A DNA stretch of 54,324 nt from Lachnospiraceae bacterium (GCA_011959285.1 BLLW01000021.1:1-54324); one strand, 5' to 3'; numbered from the stretch's first letter, positions 8,585 through 17,791 are shown. The notes: a model not told the origin generated them from the letters alone. Program-made: numbers and translations.

Positions 8585-9892
8585 ATGAAGAAAGGTGTCA
8601 AAAAATGGGGGATGCTTTTGACTGCTGGAACAATGCTGCTTTGGCTGACCAGCTGCGGACAGAAGGCAGATATTGGCATCAATCTGGTGGAGGATGATGA
8701 CAATAACCAAAGGGAAGTCAATCTATTTGGTCCTACAGAAAAAGCTAATCCAGAGGCAGATAACATTGCAAGGAGTGCACAGGAACTGACGGTCCTAATG
8801 GTGGAAGAACAGCTTGGGCTGAGAGTGAATTACAGAACTTACACGGCAGAGGATTTTCAGGATAAAACTTATGATGAAGTGATTATAGACAGAGTGCGCA
8901 GCCATATGGACGACTTTTATTTACTCAATCCTGATGCTATTCAAATTTTAGGGATGGAGGGAGAATTGGCAGATCTGTCAGACCGGGCATGTGCCGCCAA
9001 TCTGAGGGAAGTCGTAAAGACGGCAAATACAGTAAACGGAAAGCTGGTAGCGATTCCACAGGAAGTAGTTGCACATGGTCTGTTTGTCAATAAAGATTTG
9101 TTCGATAAATATGAGCTGGAATTGCCTGAAACGCCTGAAGATTTGCTGGAATGCTGCAGGGTGTTCAAAGAAAATGGGATTGAGACGCCAATCGGGGCAA
9201 ACCGCTGGTGGCTGGAAAATTTTGTTCTGGCACAGGCTTATGCAGAACTATATAATGGAGGTAATACGGAGGCACAGATTAAAGCGCTCAATGATGGGGA
9301 GACAAAATTAAGTGATTATATGCGGCCAGGTTTTGAGTACCTCAAAAAAATGATGGATCTGGGCTACATTGATGCAGAGGCGGCGCGCACGTATGAAGCG
9401 ATAGAGGGAGAGGGACCTGATTTCCTGGCGCAGAAAACGCCTATCGTTATGGCCTATTGGAGCGCTGCAAATGCAGAGACAGCTTATGGGAATGCTGATT
9501 TTAATATGCAGGTGATCGGATTTCCAAGCGAGCTGGGGCAGATGCCGGTGGTGTCCATGACTGGATATGGGGTCGGTATTCAGGCGGAGCATCTTGAGGA
9601 CGCGCTGGATGTGCTGGATGTGATGCTTTCAGATGAGGCGCTTTTACTTTACGCGGAGCATAATCAGGTGATTTCGCCGTCCCAAAATGTGGAGGTAGAG
9701 TGTATTGACGCGCTAAAGCCGCTTAATGACAGGATTAACGAGGGCTATTATGTTCTTGGATCGAATGCAAATATGAAAGTAGAGCAGTGGGGAAATACAT
9801 GCTTGATTGTCAGAGAACTTTTAGGCGGAGCATCCGTTGATGAATGTATGGCAGAATTTGACCGGCTGCAGGAAGAAGCGTTGAAGAAATAG
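8585..9892 (+). CDS. solute-binding lipoprotein of the kinase cluster
   Basis: A 435-residue extracellular binding protein with a signal peptide and lipobox (WLTSC, Cys at 24). The body has features of the sugar-binding family 1 fold: HGLFVNKDLFDKY in the first lobe, ETPIGANRWW near the middle and WSAANAETAYG further on. The early VEEQLGLRVNYRTY segment is also typical. No permease or ATPase gene is nearby. It begins 7 bases after the second kinase and ends 32 bases before the third, so it is probably co-transcribed with them. A periplasmic-type protein that presents a ligand to a kinase is therefore more likely than an importer subunit. The ribosome binding site is weak. Ligand unknown. Confidence 0.8.
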   Translation: MKKGVKKWGMLLTAGTMLLWLTSCGQKADIGINLVEDDDNNQREVNLFGPTEKANPEADNIARSAQELTVLMVEEQLGLRVNYRTYTAEDFQDKTYDEVIIDRVRSHMDDFYLLNPDAIQILGMEGELADLSDRACAANLREVVKTANTVNGKLVAIPQEVVAHGLFVNKDLFDKYELELPETPEDLLECCRVFKENGIETPIGANRWWLENFVLAQAYAELYNGGNTEAQIKALNDGETKLSDYMRPGFEYLKKMMDLGYIDAEAARTYEAIEGEGPDFLAQKTPIVMAYWSAANAETAYGNADFNMQVIGFPSELGQMPVVSMTGYGVGIQAEHLEDALDVLDVMLSDEALLLYAEHNQVISPSQNVEVECIDALKPLNDRINEGYYVLGSNANMKVEQWGNTCLIVRELLGGASVDECMAEFDRLQEEALKK

Positions 9893-9924
9893 AAAGTAAA
9901 TTGTAAAACAAGGGAGGAAATCGT

Positions 9925-12720
9925 ATGTACCATTGCCGAATTCAGTTTTATTTCATAGGTCAGCAGTGTAGAATATTTGAAATAATCAGGGGAATGAGTC
10001 CGTTTGAACACTTTACCCATGTGTTTATGCAAAGTGATACGCTTCAGGAAGCGCTTGCGGCAAAGGCAGATGTGATGCTGGTTCATTTATCAGGCATGGA
10101 TGTCAAGGAAACGCTGGAAGGAATCTTATCATGCAGGAACAAGGAAGCGGAGCTTATTCTGCTGGCAGATAAAGAACAGATGGCTTCCCTCTCCGATTGG
10201 CTGTCGGAAGTGAAAGACGTCTGGATACTGCCTATGGCTGATGAGGAAATACAGTTTCGCTTTTTAAGATGGCAGCAGACCTGTAAGATGAGTAAGGATT
10301 TCTGGCAGACCAACCATTTTTTTGAATCTACTATCAACCATATTCCGAACTTAATCTGGTATAAAGATAAGGCAGGCATTCACGAGAAGGTGAATGACAG
10401 CTTCTGTGCGACGGTAAACAAGACAAAGCAGCAGGTAGAAGGTCAGGGGCATGCATACATATGGGATGTGGAGCAGGACGATCCTGCCTGCATAGAGTCA
10501 GAGCAGGAAGTCATGACGAAGAGACAAACCTGTGTGGCGGAGGAAATCATTGAAACCGGAGCGGGAAAGAGAATACTTACCACATATAAATCTCCTCTGT
10601 ACGATTTGGATGGAAGCGTTATGGGGACGGTAGGCGTCGCAATCGATGTAACCCAGGAGAGAGCCTATGAAGAGGAGATTGTCAGAAAAAATAATGCGAT
10701 GGAAGCAATTTTCATGTCTCTTGACTGTGGTGTAATCTGTCATACCGTAGATGAATCGCGGATTCTGAATGTAAATGATGCCGCTCTTAAGATTTTGGGG
10801 TATGAATCTAGGAGCGAGCTGTTGAAAAACGGATTTGATATGGTAGCTTCTTCCGTCGTGGAAGAAGACAGGGAAAAGCTTCAAACATGTATTGCGGGGT
10901 TGAAGAAGGAAGGGGATATCGGCAATGTTGAGTACCGGGTGGAACATAAAAACGGGGATATCCTGCATGTTATGGGTAATATTAAGCTTATCAACGAGAA
11001 TGGAGAATTGTGTTACCGGCGTTTCCTCCTGGATTATACTGCTCAGAAAATGTTGGAAAAAGAAAATGAACGGCATCAGGCGGAACTGGTACAGGCGTTA
11101 AGTATCGACTATAATGTGGTATGCTTCTTTGATCTTGATACGGGAATGGGCGTTACATTGAGGCATGACAGCGGAAACGGTTATATGTTCGACGCTCCTG
11201 CAGGCGAAAAAATTTCATTAGAAGAAAGCATGGATATTTACATACGGGAGTTCGTACATGAGGAGGACAAGGAGATGTTAAGGAAAGCCTCCACCATAGA
11301 AAAGCTGAAAGAAGAGCTGGAAGAAAAAGATTTGTATCATGTGAACTACCGGACGCTTAAAAGCGGTAAATATAAATATTATCAGATGAAGGCTGTGCGC
11401 GCGGGAACATGGGATAATCACTATGGCGTCGTGCTGGGATTCCACAGTGTGGATGAAGAAATCCGTAAAGAAATGGGGAAGAAGGATCTGCTGGAAAATG
11501 CACTTATGCAGGCAAATAAGGCAAACAAGGCAAAGAGCGAATTCCTTTCAAACATGTCTCATGATATCAGGACGCCGATGAATGCAATCATTGGATTTAC
11601 GACGCTGGCAATTTCTCATATCGACCGTAAGGAGCAGGTGGCAGAATACCTTGACAAGATTATGATTTCAGGAAATCATCTGTTTAATTTGATCAATGAT
11701 GTGCTGGATATGAGCCGTATCGAAAGCGGTAAAGTGCATTTGGAAGAAAAGCCGTGCTCCTTGCAGGAAGTTTTGCAGGAACTGTGCAATATATTACATC
11801 CGGATGTCAATGCAAAGAAGCTTGCGTTTCATGTTGATACGGCGGAACTTAAAGATGAGGAGATTTATTGTGATAAGCTGAGACTGAATCAGGTTCTCTT
11901 GAATTTGGCAAGCAATGCCGTTAAATATACGGACGAAGGAGGAAGTATAGGCATCAGAGTCGTTCAGAAAAAAGGTGCGCCGACAGGTTATGCAAATTAT
12001 GAATTTTCAATCCGGGATACTGGAATCGGTATGAGCGAGGAATTTGTCACTCATGTTTTCGATCCTTTTGAGAGAGAAGAAAACTCTACACTCAGCGGGA
12101 TACAGGGGACTGGTCTGGGAATGGCGATTACAAAAAATATTGTAGATATGATGAATGGAACCATTTCTGTGAAGAGCAAGCAGGGGGTTGGATCAGAGTT
12201 TATCGTTTCGTTTACATTCCGTCTGCAGCCACAGCAGAGAAATCAGGCGGAATCGGAAAATGGCATCTGCGTAGCAATGCATGAAAATAAGACATGCGCA
12301 GGCACCTATGGTAAGGACATGGAAAAGCTGCGTACGGGGCGGATCTTACTGGTGGAGGACGTGGAACTGAATCAGGAGATTGCCGTGACGATTTTGGGAG
12401 ATGCCGGATTTTTGACGGAAGTTGCAGGGAATGGACAAATTGCAGTAGATATGATAAAAAAATCCGAGCCTGGATATTATCAGCTGGTGCTCATGGACGT
12501 GCAGATGCCTGTAATGAATGGATATGAAGCAACAAGAGCAATCCGCAGGCTGGATAATAGGAAACTGGCATCGATTCCTATTCTCGCCATGTCGGCAAAT
12601 GCTTTTGAAGAGGATAAGCAGGAGGCATTGAAATGCGGCATGAATGGTCATATTGCAAAGCCTATAGATGTGCAGAACTTATTTGAGACCTTAAATAAAA
12701 TGTTGACTAATGTAGTGTAA
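9925..12720 (+). CDS. soluble PAS-containing hybrid histidine kinase
   Basis: A 931-residue kinase with no membrane segment, so it should act in the cytosol. It has a strong GGGAGGAAA ribosome binding site. Residues about 1-115 look like a worn receiver (LVHLSG at the phospho-site position, then ILLADKE and WILPMA) without the usual acidic pocket. PAS-like domains lie at about 127-240 (NLIWYKDKAG), 255-370 (ILNVNDAALKILGY) and 375-490. The kinase core has H546 in SNMSHDIRTPMNA, NQVLLNLASNAVKYT, DTGIGM and GTGLGMA. One C-terminal receiver has D858 (LMDVQMP), Ser in the Thr position (AMSANAF) and the conserved Lys (HIAKPID). It probably works with the two membrane kinases upstream. No output domain is visible. 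Confidence 0.88.
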   Translation: MYHCRIQFYFIGQQCRIFEIIRGMSPFEHFTHVFMQSDTLQEALAAKADVMLVHLSGMDVKETLEGILSCRNKEAELILLADKEQMASLSDWLSEVKDVWILPMADEEIQFRFLRWQQTCKMSKDFWQTNHFFESTINHIPNLIWYKDKAGIHEKVNDSFCATVNKTKQQVEGQGHAYIWDVEQDDPACIESEQEVMTKRQTCVAEEIIETGAGKRILTTYKSPLYDLDGSVMGTVGVAIDVTQERAYEEEIVRKNNAMEAIFMSLDCGVICHTVDESRILNVNDAALKILGYESRSELLKNGFDMVASSVVEEDREKLQTCIAGLKKEGDIGNVEYRVEHKNGDILHVMGNIKLINENGELCYRRFLLDYTAQKMLEKENERHQAELVQALSIDYNVVCFFDLDTGMGVTLRHDSGNGYMFDAPAGEKISLEESMDIYIREFVHEEDKEMLRKASTIEKLKEELEEKDLYHVNYRTLKSGKYKYYQMKAVRAGTWDNHYGVVLGFHSVDEEIRKEMGKKDLLENALMQANKANKAKSEFLSNMSHDIRTPMNAIIGFTTLAISHIDRKEQVAEYLDKIMISGNHLFNLINDVLDMSRIESGKVHLEEKPCSLQEVLQELCNILHPDVNAKKLAFHVDTAELKDEEIYCDKLRLNQVLLNLASNAVKYTDEGGSIGIRVVQKKGAPTGYANYEFSIRDTGIGMSEEFVTHVFDPFEREENSTLSGIQGTGLGMAITKNIVDMMNGTISVKSKQGVGSEFIVSFTFRLQPQQRNQAESENGICVAMHENKTCAGTYGKDMEKLRTGRILLVEDVELNQEIAVTILGDAGFLTEVAGNGQIAVDMIKKSEPGYYQLVLMDVQMPVMNGYEATRAIRRLDNRKLASIPILAMSANAFEEDKQEALKCGMNGHIAKPIDVQNLFETLNKMLTNVV

Positions 12721-12728
12721 GAGGAAAC

Positions 12729-14090
12729 ATGATGTTACCGGAGTTATTTTTAAGCAGAATGGAAGAGATGTTAGGGGAAGAGTTTCAGGAATTTCTTTCG
12801 GGTTATCAGATGCCATCGTCGCTTTCCCTGCGGGTGAATTTGCTGAAAGGAACAGAAGAAGAGCTGCAAAGAAAGGCAGGTTTCTTAAGGGAACCGATAC
12901 CCTGGGCGGCAGGGGGGTTTTACTGCAAAGAAGAGGAAAAGCCGGGGAAACATCCCTTCCATGAGGCGGGCGCTTATTATATTCAGGAGGCAAGCGCTAT
13001 GGCGCCGGCGGCATATCTGGGTGCGGAGCCAGGAGATAGGATACTGGATTTGTGTGCCGCGCCTGGAGGAAAGAGCACGCAGATTGGGGCAGACCTGCGG
13101 GGAGAGGGGCTCTTGATTTGTAACGAGATACATCCCCAGAGGGCAAAGATACTTGCAGAGAATATAGAGCGTATGGGAATACGAAATGCGCTGGTGGTCA
13201 GCCATAAACCGGATTTTTTGGCGCAGCGCTTTCCTTCTTATTTTGACAAAATCTTAGTGGATGCGCCCTGCTCCGGGGAGGGAATGTTCAGGAAAAAGGA
13301 AGAGTCGGTTAAGGAATGGAGCCTGGAAAATGTAAAAATGTGTTCACAGAGGCAGAGCGATATCCTTGAAAGCGCTGCTGTGATGTTAAGACCCGGAGGA
13401 AAAATGGTTTATTCTACTTGTACCTTTGCACCGGAAGAAGATGAGGGGACGGTCTGTCGTTTCTTAGAGGGGCATCCTGAATTTCATTTGGAGGAAATAA
13501 AGAAGTTCCCGGGAATGTCGCAGGGGCGTGCATATTTTGGAGAAACAGACCATAGGGAAGTTGAAAAGACGATAAGACTCTGGCCCCATAAGCTGAAAGG
13601 GGAAGGACATTTTGTGGCGTGCTTCCGAAAGGAAGGAGAATTGCCGAAAGGCGTGCCGCCTTTAGGAGGAGAGGAAAAAGGAATTTCGCTGAAAGAATGT
13701 GTGGAGTGGGACGCATTTGAACGTCAGTATCTGAAAACTATATTGGACGGAATCTATTTAAGATTTGGGGATCAGTTATATCTGGCACCGGAAAACGCGC
13801 CGTCTCTTAAGGGGCTTAAGGTGTTAAGAGCGGGTCTTCACCTGGGGACGCTTAAGAAGAATCGGTTTGAGCCTTCCCACGCGCTTGCCCTTGCCATGAG
13901 GGCTGAGGAAGCGGCATATAAATGGGATTTATCTGTTTCGGAGGCAGTCCGCTATCTGGCAGGGGAGACTTTTGCTGCGGAAGGTGAGAAAGGGTGGTAT
14001 CTGATTATGGTGGAAGGGTACAGTCTTGGCTGGGGAAAACTTGCTGGCGGAGTGATGAAGAACCATTATCCCAAGGGACTTAGAAAATAG
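12729..14090 (+). CDS. rsmF: 16S rRNA (cytosine-C5) methyltransferase, NOL1/NOP2/Sun family
   Basis: A 453-residue SAM-dependent enzyme that methylates C5 of a cytosine in rRNA. The SAM site reads DLCAAPGGKST (about 107-117). The two family cysteines are C181 in VDAPCSGEGMF and C231 in YSTCTF; the latter is the expected nucleophile. A C-terminal region of about 170 residues resembles the RNA-binding (PUA-like/RsmF C-terminal) part of YebU/RsmF proteins. The length fits. The start could be either of two adjacent ATGs (12729 or 12732) behind AGAGGAAAC. It begins 8 bases after the third kinase. The family is sure; assignment to RsmF rather than another rRNA or tRNA m5C enzyme is less so. Confidence 0.88.
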   Translation: MMLPELFLSRMEEMLGEEFQEFLSGYQMPSSLSLRVNLLKGTEEELQRKAGFLREPIPWAAGGFYCKEEEKPGKHPFHEAGAYYIQEASAMAPAAYLGAEPGDRILDLCAAPGGKSTQIGADLRGEGLLICNEIHPQRAKILAENIERMGIRNALVVSHKPDFLAQRFPSYFDKILVDAPCSGEGMFRKKEESVKEWSLENVKMCSQRQSDILESAAVMLRPGGKMVYSTCTFAPEEDEGTVCRFLEGHPEFHLEEIKKFPGMSQGRAYFGETDHREVEKTIRLWPHKLKGEGHFVACFRKEGELPKGVPPLGGEEKGISLKECVEWDAFERQYLKTILDGIYLRFGDQLYLAPENAPSLKGLKVLRAGLHLGTLKKNRFEPSHALALAMRAEEAAYKWDLSVSEAVRYLAGETFAAEGEKGWYLIMVEGYSLGWGKLAGGVMKNHYPKGLRK

Positions 14091-14097
14091 GAGTGAA

Positions 14098-15153
14098 ATG
14101 AGGAAGAACATGAAAAAGGCAATAGGCACGACTGTTCTTGGTCTGATCGTTGTGATGATGCTTACAGGCTGTGCAGGGAATAAAAATGAAAATATTGCTG
14201 CCGGCATGACGGCGGTGGAGGCGCTGGATTATGACGGCGCTCTGATCAGCTTTGAGGCTGCAAGGCAGGCGGGAGAGGACGAGCGTCTTTTATATAGAGG
14301 CGAGGGAATGGCATATATGGGGAAAACAATGTATGCCGAGGCGGCGCAGGCATTTGAGACGGCGCTTTCCCTCAGCAGCGGCAGGATTAATGGCATGGAT
14401 TATGACATCAATTATTACCTTGCTGCTGCTTATTACAAACAGGGAGAACTGGGCAGGGCAGTTGATGTATACAGTGCAATCATTGCGCTCAGGGATAGTG
14501 AACGGGATGCTTATTATTTAAGGGGGGCTATTTATGCCCAGCAGGGAAATCTTGATCTTGCGAAAGCGGATTTTGACAGGACGATTGCCCTCAAAAAGAA
14601 TGATTACGACAGACTGATTGCAATATACGGTGTTTTAGAGGATGCCGGCTTTAAGGGGGCAGGACAGGAGTATCTGCAGGCAGCGATGGACGCGGGCACA
14701 AAGGATATGACAAATTATGAAAAGGGGCGTATCTGCTATTATCTTGAGGATTATGAAAATGCCAGGACTTATCTGGAAAAAGCGCGGGATGAAGGCGGAT
14801 ATGAGGCAGTTCTTTTTCTGGGAAAAACTTACGAGACGCTGGGAGATAATAACTATGCAATCAGTGTCTATAGTACCTATTTGGAGAGTGAGGGCCCTAA
14901 TCCACAAGTGTTGAATCAATTGGGACTGTGCAAGATGCAGACGGGCGACTATGTAGGCGCGCTTGACAATTTTCAGGCAGCAATGAACATAGAAGGAAAC
15001 GGTATGATGCAGGTGCTTAAACTTAACGAGATCATTGCATATGAAAGACTTGGGGAATATAAGAATGCGTCGGTCCTGATGGACGGATATTTAAAGACAT
15101 ATCCAGATGATGAGGAAGCAAAGAGGGAATATACGTTTCTGCAGACCAGATGA
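14098..15153 (+). CDS. TPR-repeat lipoprotein
   Basis: A 351-residue exported lipoprotein (lipobox MLTGC, Cys at 25) built almost wholly of tetratricopeptide repeats, about six to seven units. Examples are the stretch from YYLAAAYYKQGELGRA onward and LGLCKMQTGDYVGALDNF. Such repeats form a helical scaffold for protein contacts on the outer face of the membrane. It lies 7 bases after the methyltransferase gene and is probably its operon partner. A second ATG at 14110 also has a ribosome binding site (GAGGAAGAAC), so the protein may start at MKKAIG. No specific role can be read. Confidence 0.85.
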   Translation: MRKNMKKAIGTTVLGLIVVMMLTGCAGNKNENIAAGMTAVEALDYDGALISFEAARQAGEDERLLYRGEGMAYMGKTMYAEAAQAFETALSLSSGRINGMDYDINYYLAAAYYKQGELGRAVDVYSAIIALRDSERDAYYLRGAIYAQQGNLDLAKADFDRTIALKKNDYDRLIAIYGVLEDAGFKGAGQEYLQAAMDAGTKDMTNYEKGRICYYLEDYENARTYLEKARDEGGYEAVLFLGKTYETLGDNNYAISVYSTYLESEGPNPQVLNQLGLCKMQTGDYVGALDNFQAAMNIEGNGMMQVLKLNEIIAYERLGEYKNASVLMDGYLKTYPDDEEAKREYTFLQTR

Positions 15154-15163
15154 AAAAGTGATA

Positions 15164-15211
15164 ACACAACATATTATGTTGACGATATTGTGTCAATACA
15201 ATATGTTGTGT
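15164..15211 (+). promoter_or_regulatory. two NrdR boxes upstream of nrdD
   Basis: Two 16-base sites, 15164-15179 (ACACAACATATTATGT) and 15196-15211 (ATACAATATGTTGTGT), each match 14 of 16 positions of the NrdR box consensus (acaCwAtATaTwGtGt). Their centres are 32 bases apart, about three helical turns, the spacing known for NrdR box pairs. The pair lies just upstream of the nrdD promoter. The outer halves also form a 13-bp stem (15163-15175 with 15200-15212) followed by TTTTTTG, so the same DNA may end the upstream transcript. Confidence 0.7.
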
Positions 15212-15217
15212 TTTTTG

Positions 15218-15246
15218 TTGACTTTTATTTTGGCGGATGATACACT
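15218..15246 (+). promoter_or_regulatory. nrdD promoter
   Basis: TTGACT, 17 bases, TACACT. It starts 7 bases downstream of the second NrdR box and leaves a leader of about 37 bases. Confidence 0.6.
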
Positions 15247-15289
15247 TTTATTACACGGTGTCTGAGAAATGAAATTGGAGGGGTTATAG

Positions 15290-17698
15290 ATGTTTCAGGT
15301 TATCAAAAGAGAAGGGGATGTAGCAGATTTTACTTTGACCAAGATCAGTGATGCAATCATGAAGGCGTTTAACGCTACAGATGTCCAGTATAACAATGAT
15401 GTGGTGGATCTTCTGGCGCTTCGCGTGACGGCTGATTTTCAAGGGAAAGTGAAAGAAGATTGTGTTCATGTGGAAGACATACAGGATAGTGTGGAAAAAG
15501 TGCTGGAGCAGACCGGCTATGCGGAAGCGGCAAAGGCATACATCCTGTACCGCAAGCAGCGTGAAAAAATGCGTACCATGAAGTCGACCATCTTGGATTA
15601 TAAAGATGTGGTAAACAATTATGTCAAGGTGGAAGATTGGCGTGTAAAAGAAAACTCCACCGTTACTTATTCCGTGGGCGGTCTTATCTTAAGCAACTCA
15701 GGCGCGGTTACAGCCAATTACTGGCTTTCGGAAATATATGATGAAGAGATTGCACAGGCGCATAGGAATGCAGATCTACACATTCATGATTTGTCCATGC
15801 TCACCGGATACTGTGCCGGCTGGTCCTTGAAGCAGCTGATTACCCAGGGACTTGGGGGCATCACAGGCAAGATTACATCGGCGCCCGCGGCGCATCTGTC
15901 TGTGCTTTGCAACCAGATGGTGAATTTCCTTGGCATCATGCAGAATGAGTGGGCAGGCGCACAGGCATTTTCCTCCTTTGATACGTATCTGGCGCCTTTT
16001 GTCAAGGCAGACGATCTTTCTTACAAAGAGGTAAAGAAATGTATTGAAGCATTTATCTATGGCGTAAATACGCCCAGCCGCTGGGGAACCCAGGCGCCTT
16101 TTTCCAATATCACGCTGGACTGGACGGTGCCGACAGATTTGGCGGAGCTTCCTGCCATCGTGGGCGGAAAAGAAATGGATTTTAAATATAAGGATTGCAA
16201 GAAGGAAATGGATATGATCAACAAAGCCTTCATTGAAACGATGATTGAGGGCGATGCTAATGGCAGAGGATTTCAGTATCCGATTCCTACCTATTCGATT
16301 ACCAGAGACTTTGACTGGTCAGACACAGAAAACAACCGCCTTTTGTTTGAAATGACGGCAAAGTATGGAACGCCTTATTTTTCCAATTATATCAATTCGG
16401 ATATGGAACCTAGCGATGTGCGCAGTATGTGCTGCCGTCTGCGACTGGATTTAAGGGAGCTGCGCAAAAAGACAGGCGGTTATTTTGGCTCAGGAGAGAG
16501 CACGGGAAGTGTTGGCGTGGTAACCATCAATATGCCCCGAATTGCGTATTTATCTTCCAACAAGGATGATTTTTACAGGCGTCTCAATAAAATGATGGAC
16601 ATTGCAGCCAGATCCCTTAAGATGAAGCGGGATGTGATCACCCGTCTTTTGGAGGAGGGGTTGTATCCATACACCAAACATTATCTTGGGACCTTTGACA
16701 ATCATTTTTCCACCATCGGTCTTTTAGGTATGAATGAGGTGGGGCTGAATGCCAACTGGCTCAGGGCAGACCTGACCGATAAACGCACCCAGGAATTTAC
16801 TAAAGAAGTATTGAACCATATGCGCAACAGACTTTCCGATTATCAGGAGCAGTACGGCGATTTATATAACCTGGAGGCAACGCCTGCGGAAAGTACGACG
16901 TATCGCCTTGCAAAGCATGACAAGAAGAGATGGCCTGCAATCAAAACGGCGGGAAAGATGGGAGATACGCCTTATTACACAAATTCCTCCCACCTGCCGG
17001 TGGATTTTTCAGAGGATATTTTCGATGCACTGGATATTCAGGACGAGCTTCAGACCCTGTATACCTCGGGAACGGTATTCCACGCATTTTTGGGGGAAAA
17101 GCTTCCTGACTGGAAGGCAGCGGCAGACCTTATAAGAACCATTGCAGAGAATTATAAGCTGCCCTATTACACCCTTTCCCCTACCTATTCGATCTGCAGG
17201 GAACATGGATATCTGGCAGGAGAACAGAAGACTTGTCCTTGCTGCGGTAAGATGACGGAGGTCTATAGCCGCATTACAGGCTATTACAGACCAGTACAGA
17301 ATTGGAATGACGGAAAGCTGCAGGAATATGCCAACCGTAAGAATTATGATGTATCTAAGTCCGTGCTGAAAAAGCCGGTTACCAGTATCGTGACGCTCTC
17401 CGGTTATGAGGATGACGATATAAAGGTTTCCGTGGAGGCGCCGGAAAACATTGCATATCTTTTTGTGACCAAGACTTGCCCTAATTGCAGGCTTGCAAAA
17501 GAATATTTGAAGGATTTCCGATATGTACTCATCGATGCGGAAGAAAACGTGGAACTGGCACAAAAATACGGTGTCATGCAGGCGCCTGCCCTTGTGGCGG
17601 TAAACGGCAGCTCATTTAAGAAGTATGTCAATGCATCCCGCATCAGGCAGTTTGTGGAGAGTCAGAAGAAAATACAGACGGCGGAGTGTAATTTATAG
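15290..17698 (+). CDS. nrdD: anaerobic ribonucleoside-triphosphate reductase with C-terminal redoxin-like domain
   Basis: An 802-residue class III reductase that makes dNTPs without oxygen by glycyl-radical chemistry. An ATP-cone (about 3-95) begins FQVIKREGDVADF. A Cys pair in SMCCRLRLD lies in the active-site region. Near the end are zinc-site cysteines (C636, and C649, C651, C652 in CPCC) and the radical loop RITGYYRPVQNWNDG with G664. After that the protein continues for about 100 residues into a thioredoxin/glutaredoxin-like segment: VTKTCPNC (C730, C733) and the APALVAVNG cis-Pro strand. This extra domain could supply electrons to the enzyme. The GGAGGGG ribosome binding site fits ATG 15290. 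No nrdG activase gene follows, so the activator must be elsewhere. Confidence 0.93.
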   Translation: MFQVIKREGDVADFTLTKISDAIMKAFNATDVQYNNDVVDLLALRVTADFQGKVKEDCVHVEDIQDSVEKVLEQTGYAEAAKAYILYRKQREKMRTMKSTILDYKDVVNNYVKVEDWRVKENSTVTYSVGGLILSNSGAVTANYWLSEIYDEEIAQAHRNADLHIHDLSMLTGYCAGWSLKQLITQGLGGITGKITSAPAAHLSVLCNQMVNFLGIMQNEWAGAQAFSSFDTYLAPFVKADDLSYKEVKKCIEAFIYGVNTPSRWGTQAPFSNITLDWTVPTDLAELPAIVGGKEMDFKYKDCKKEMDMINKAFIETMIEGDANGRGFQYPIPTYSITRDFDWSDTENNRLLFEMTAKYGTPYFSNYINSDMEPSDVRSMCCRLRLDLRELRKKTGGYFGSGESTGSVGVVTINMPRIAYLSSNKDDFYRRLNKMMDIAARSLKMKRDVITRLLEEGLYPYTKHYLGTFDNHFSTIGLLGMNEVGLNANWLRADLTDKRTQEFTKEVLNHMRNRLSDYQEQYGDLYNLEATPAESTTYRLAKHDKKRWPAIKTAGKMGDTPYYTNSSHLPVDFSEDIFDALDIQDELQTLYTSGTVFHAFLGEKLPDWKAAADLIRTIAENYKLPYYTLSPTYSICREHGYLAGEQKTCPCCGKMTEVYSRITGYYRPVQNWNDGKLQEYANRKNYDVSKSVLKKPVTSIVTLSGYEDDDIKVSVEAPENIAYLFVTKTCPNCRLAKEYLKDFRYVLIDAEENVELAQKYGVMQAPALVAVNGSSFKKYVNASRIRQFVESQKKIQTAECNL

Positions 17699-17721
17699 AT
17701 AAACTATTTTGAAAAATTTAG

Positions 17722-17749
17722 GAAAGACGTTGCAAGGACAACGTCTTTC
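17722..17749 (+). terminator. hairpin after nrdD
   Basis: An 11-bp perfect stem (GAAAGACGTTG / CAACGTCTTTC) with a 6-base loop. The T tract is weak (TTGT), so it may be a partial terminator between nrdD and pyrF. Confidence 0.6.
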
Positions 17750-17791
17750 TTGTATGATGAAACAAATGTGGAAGAAGAAAGGAAGAAAACG

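Noticed and set aside
15163-15216. Plain intrinsic terminator between the TPR gene and nrdD
   Set aside because: The stem is made of two good NrdR boxes at the known spacing; I annotate it as regulatory and mention the terminator role only as a possibility.
17009-17563. A 184-codon minus-strand frame opposite nrdD
   Set aside because: It lies wholly within the conserved glycyl-radical and redoxin part of nrdD; no start signals and no protein-like motifs.
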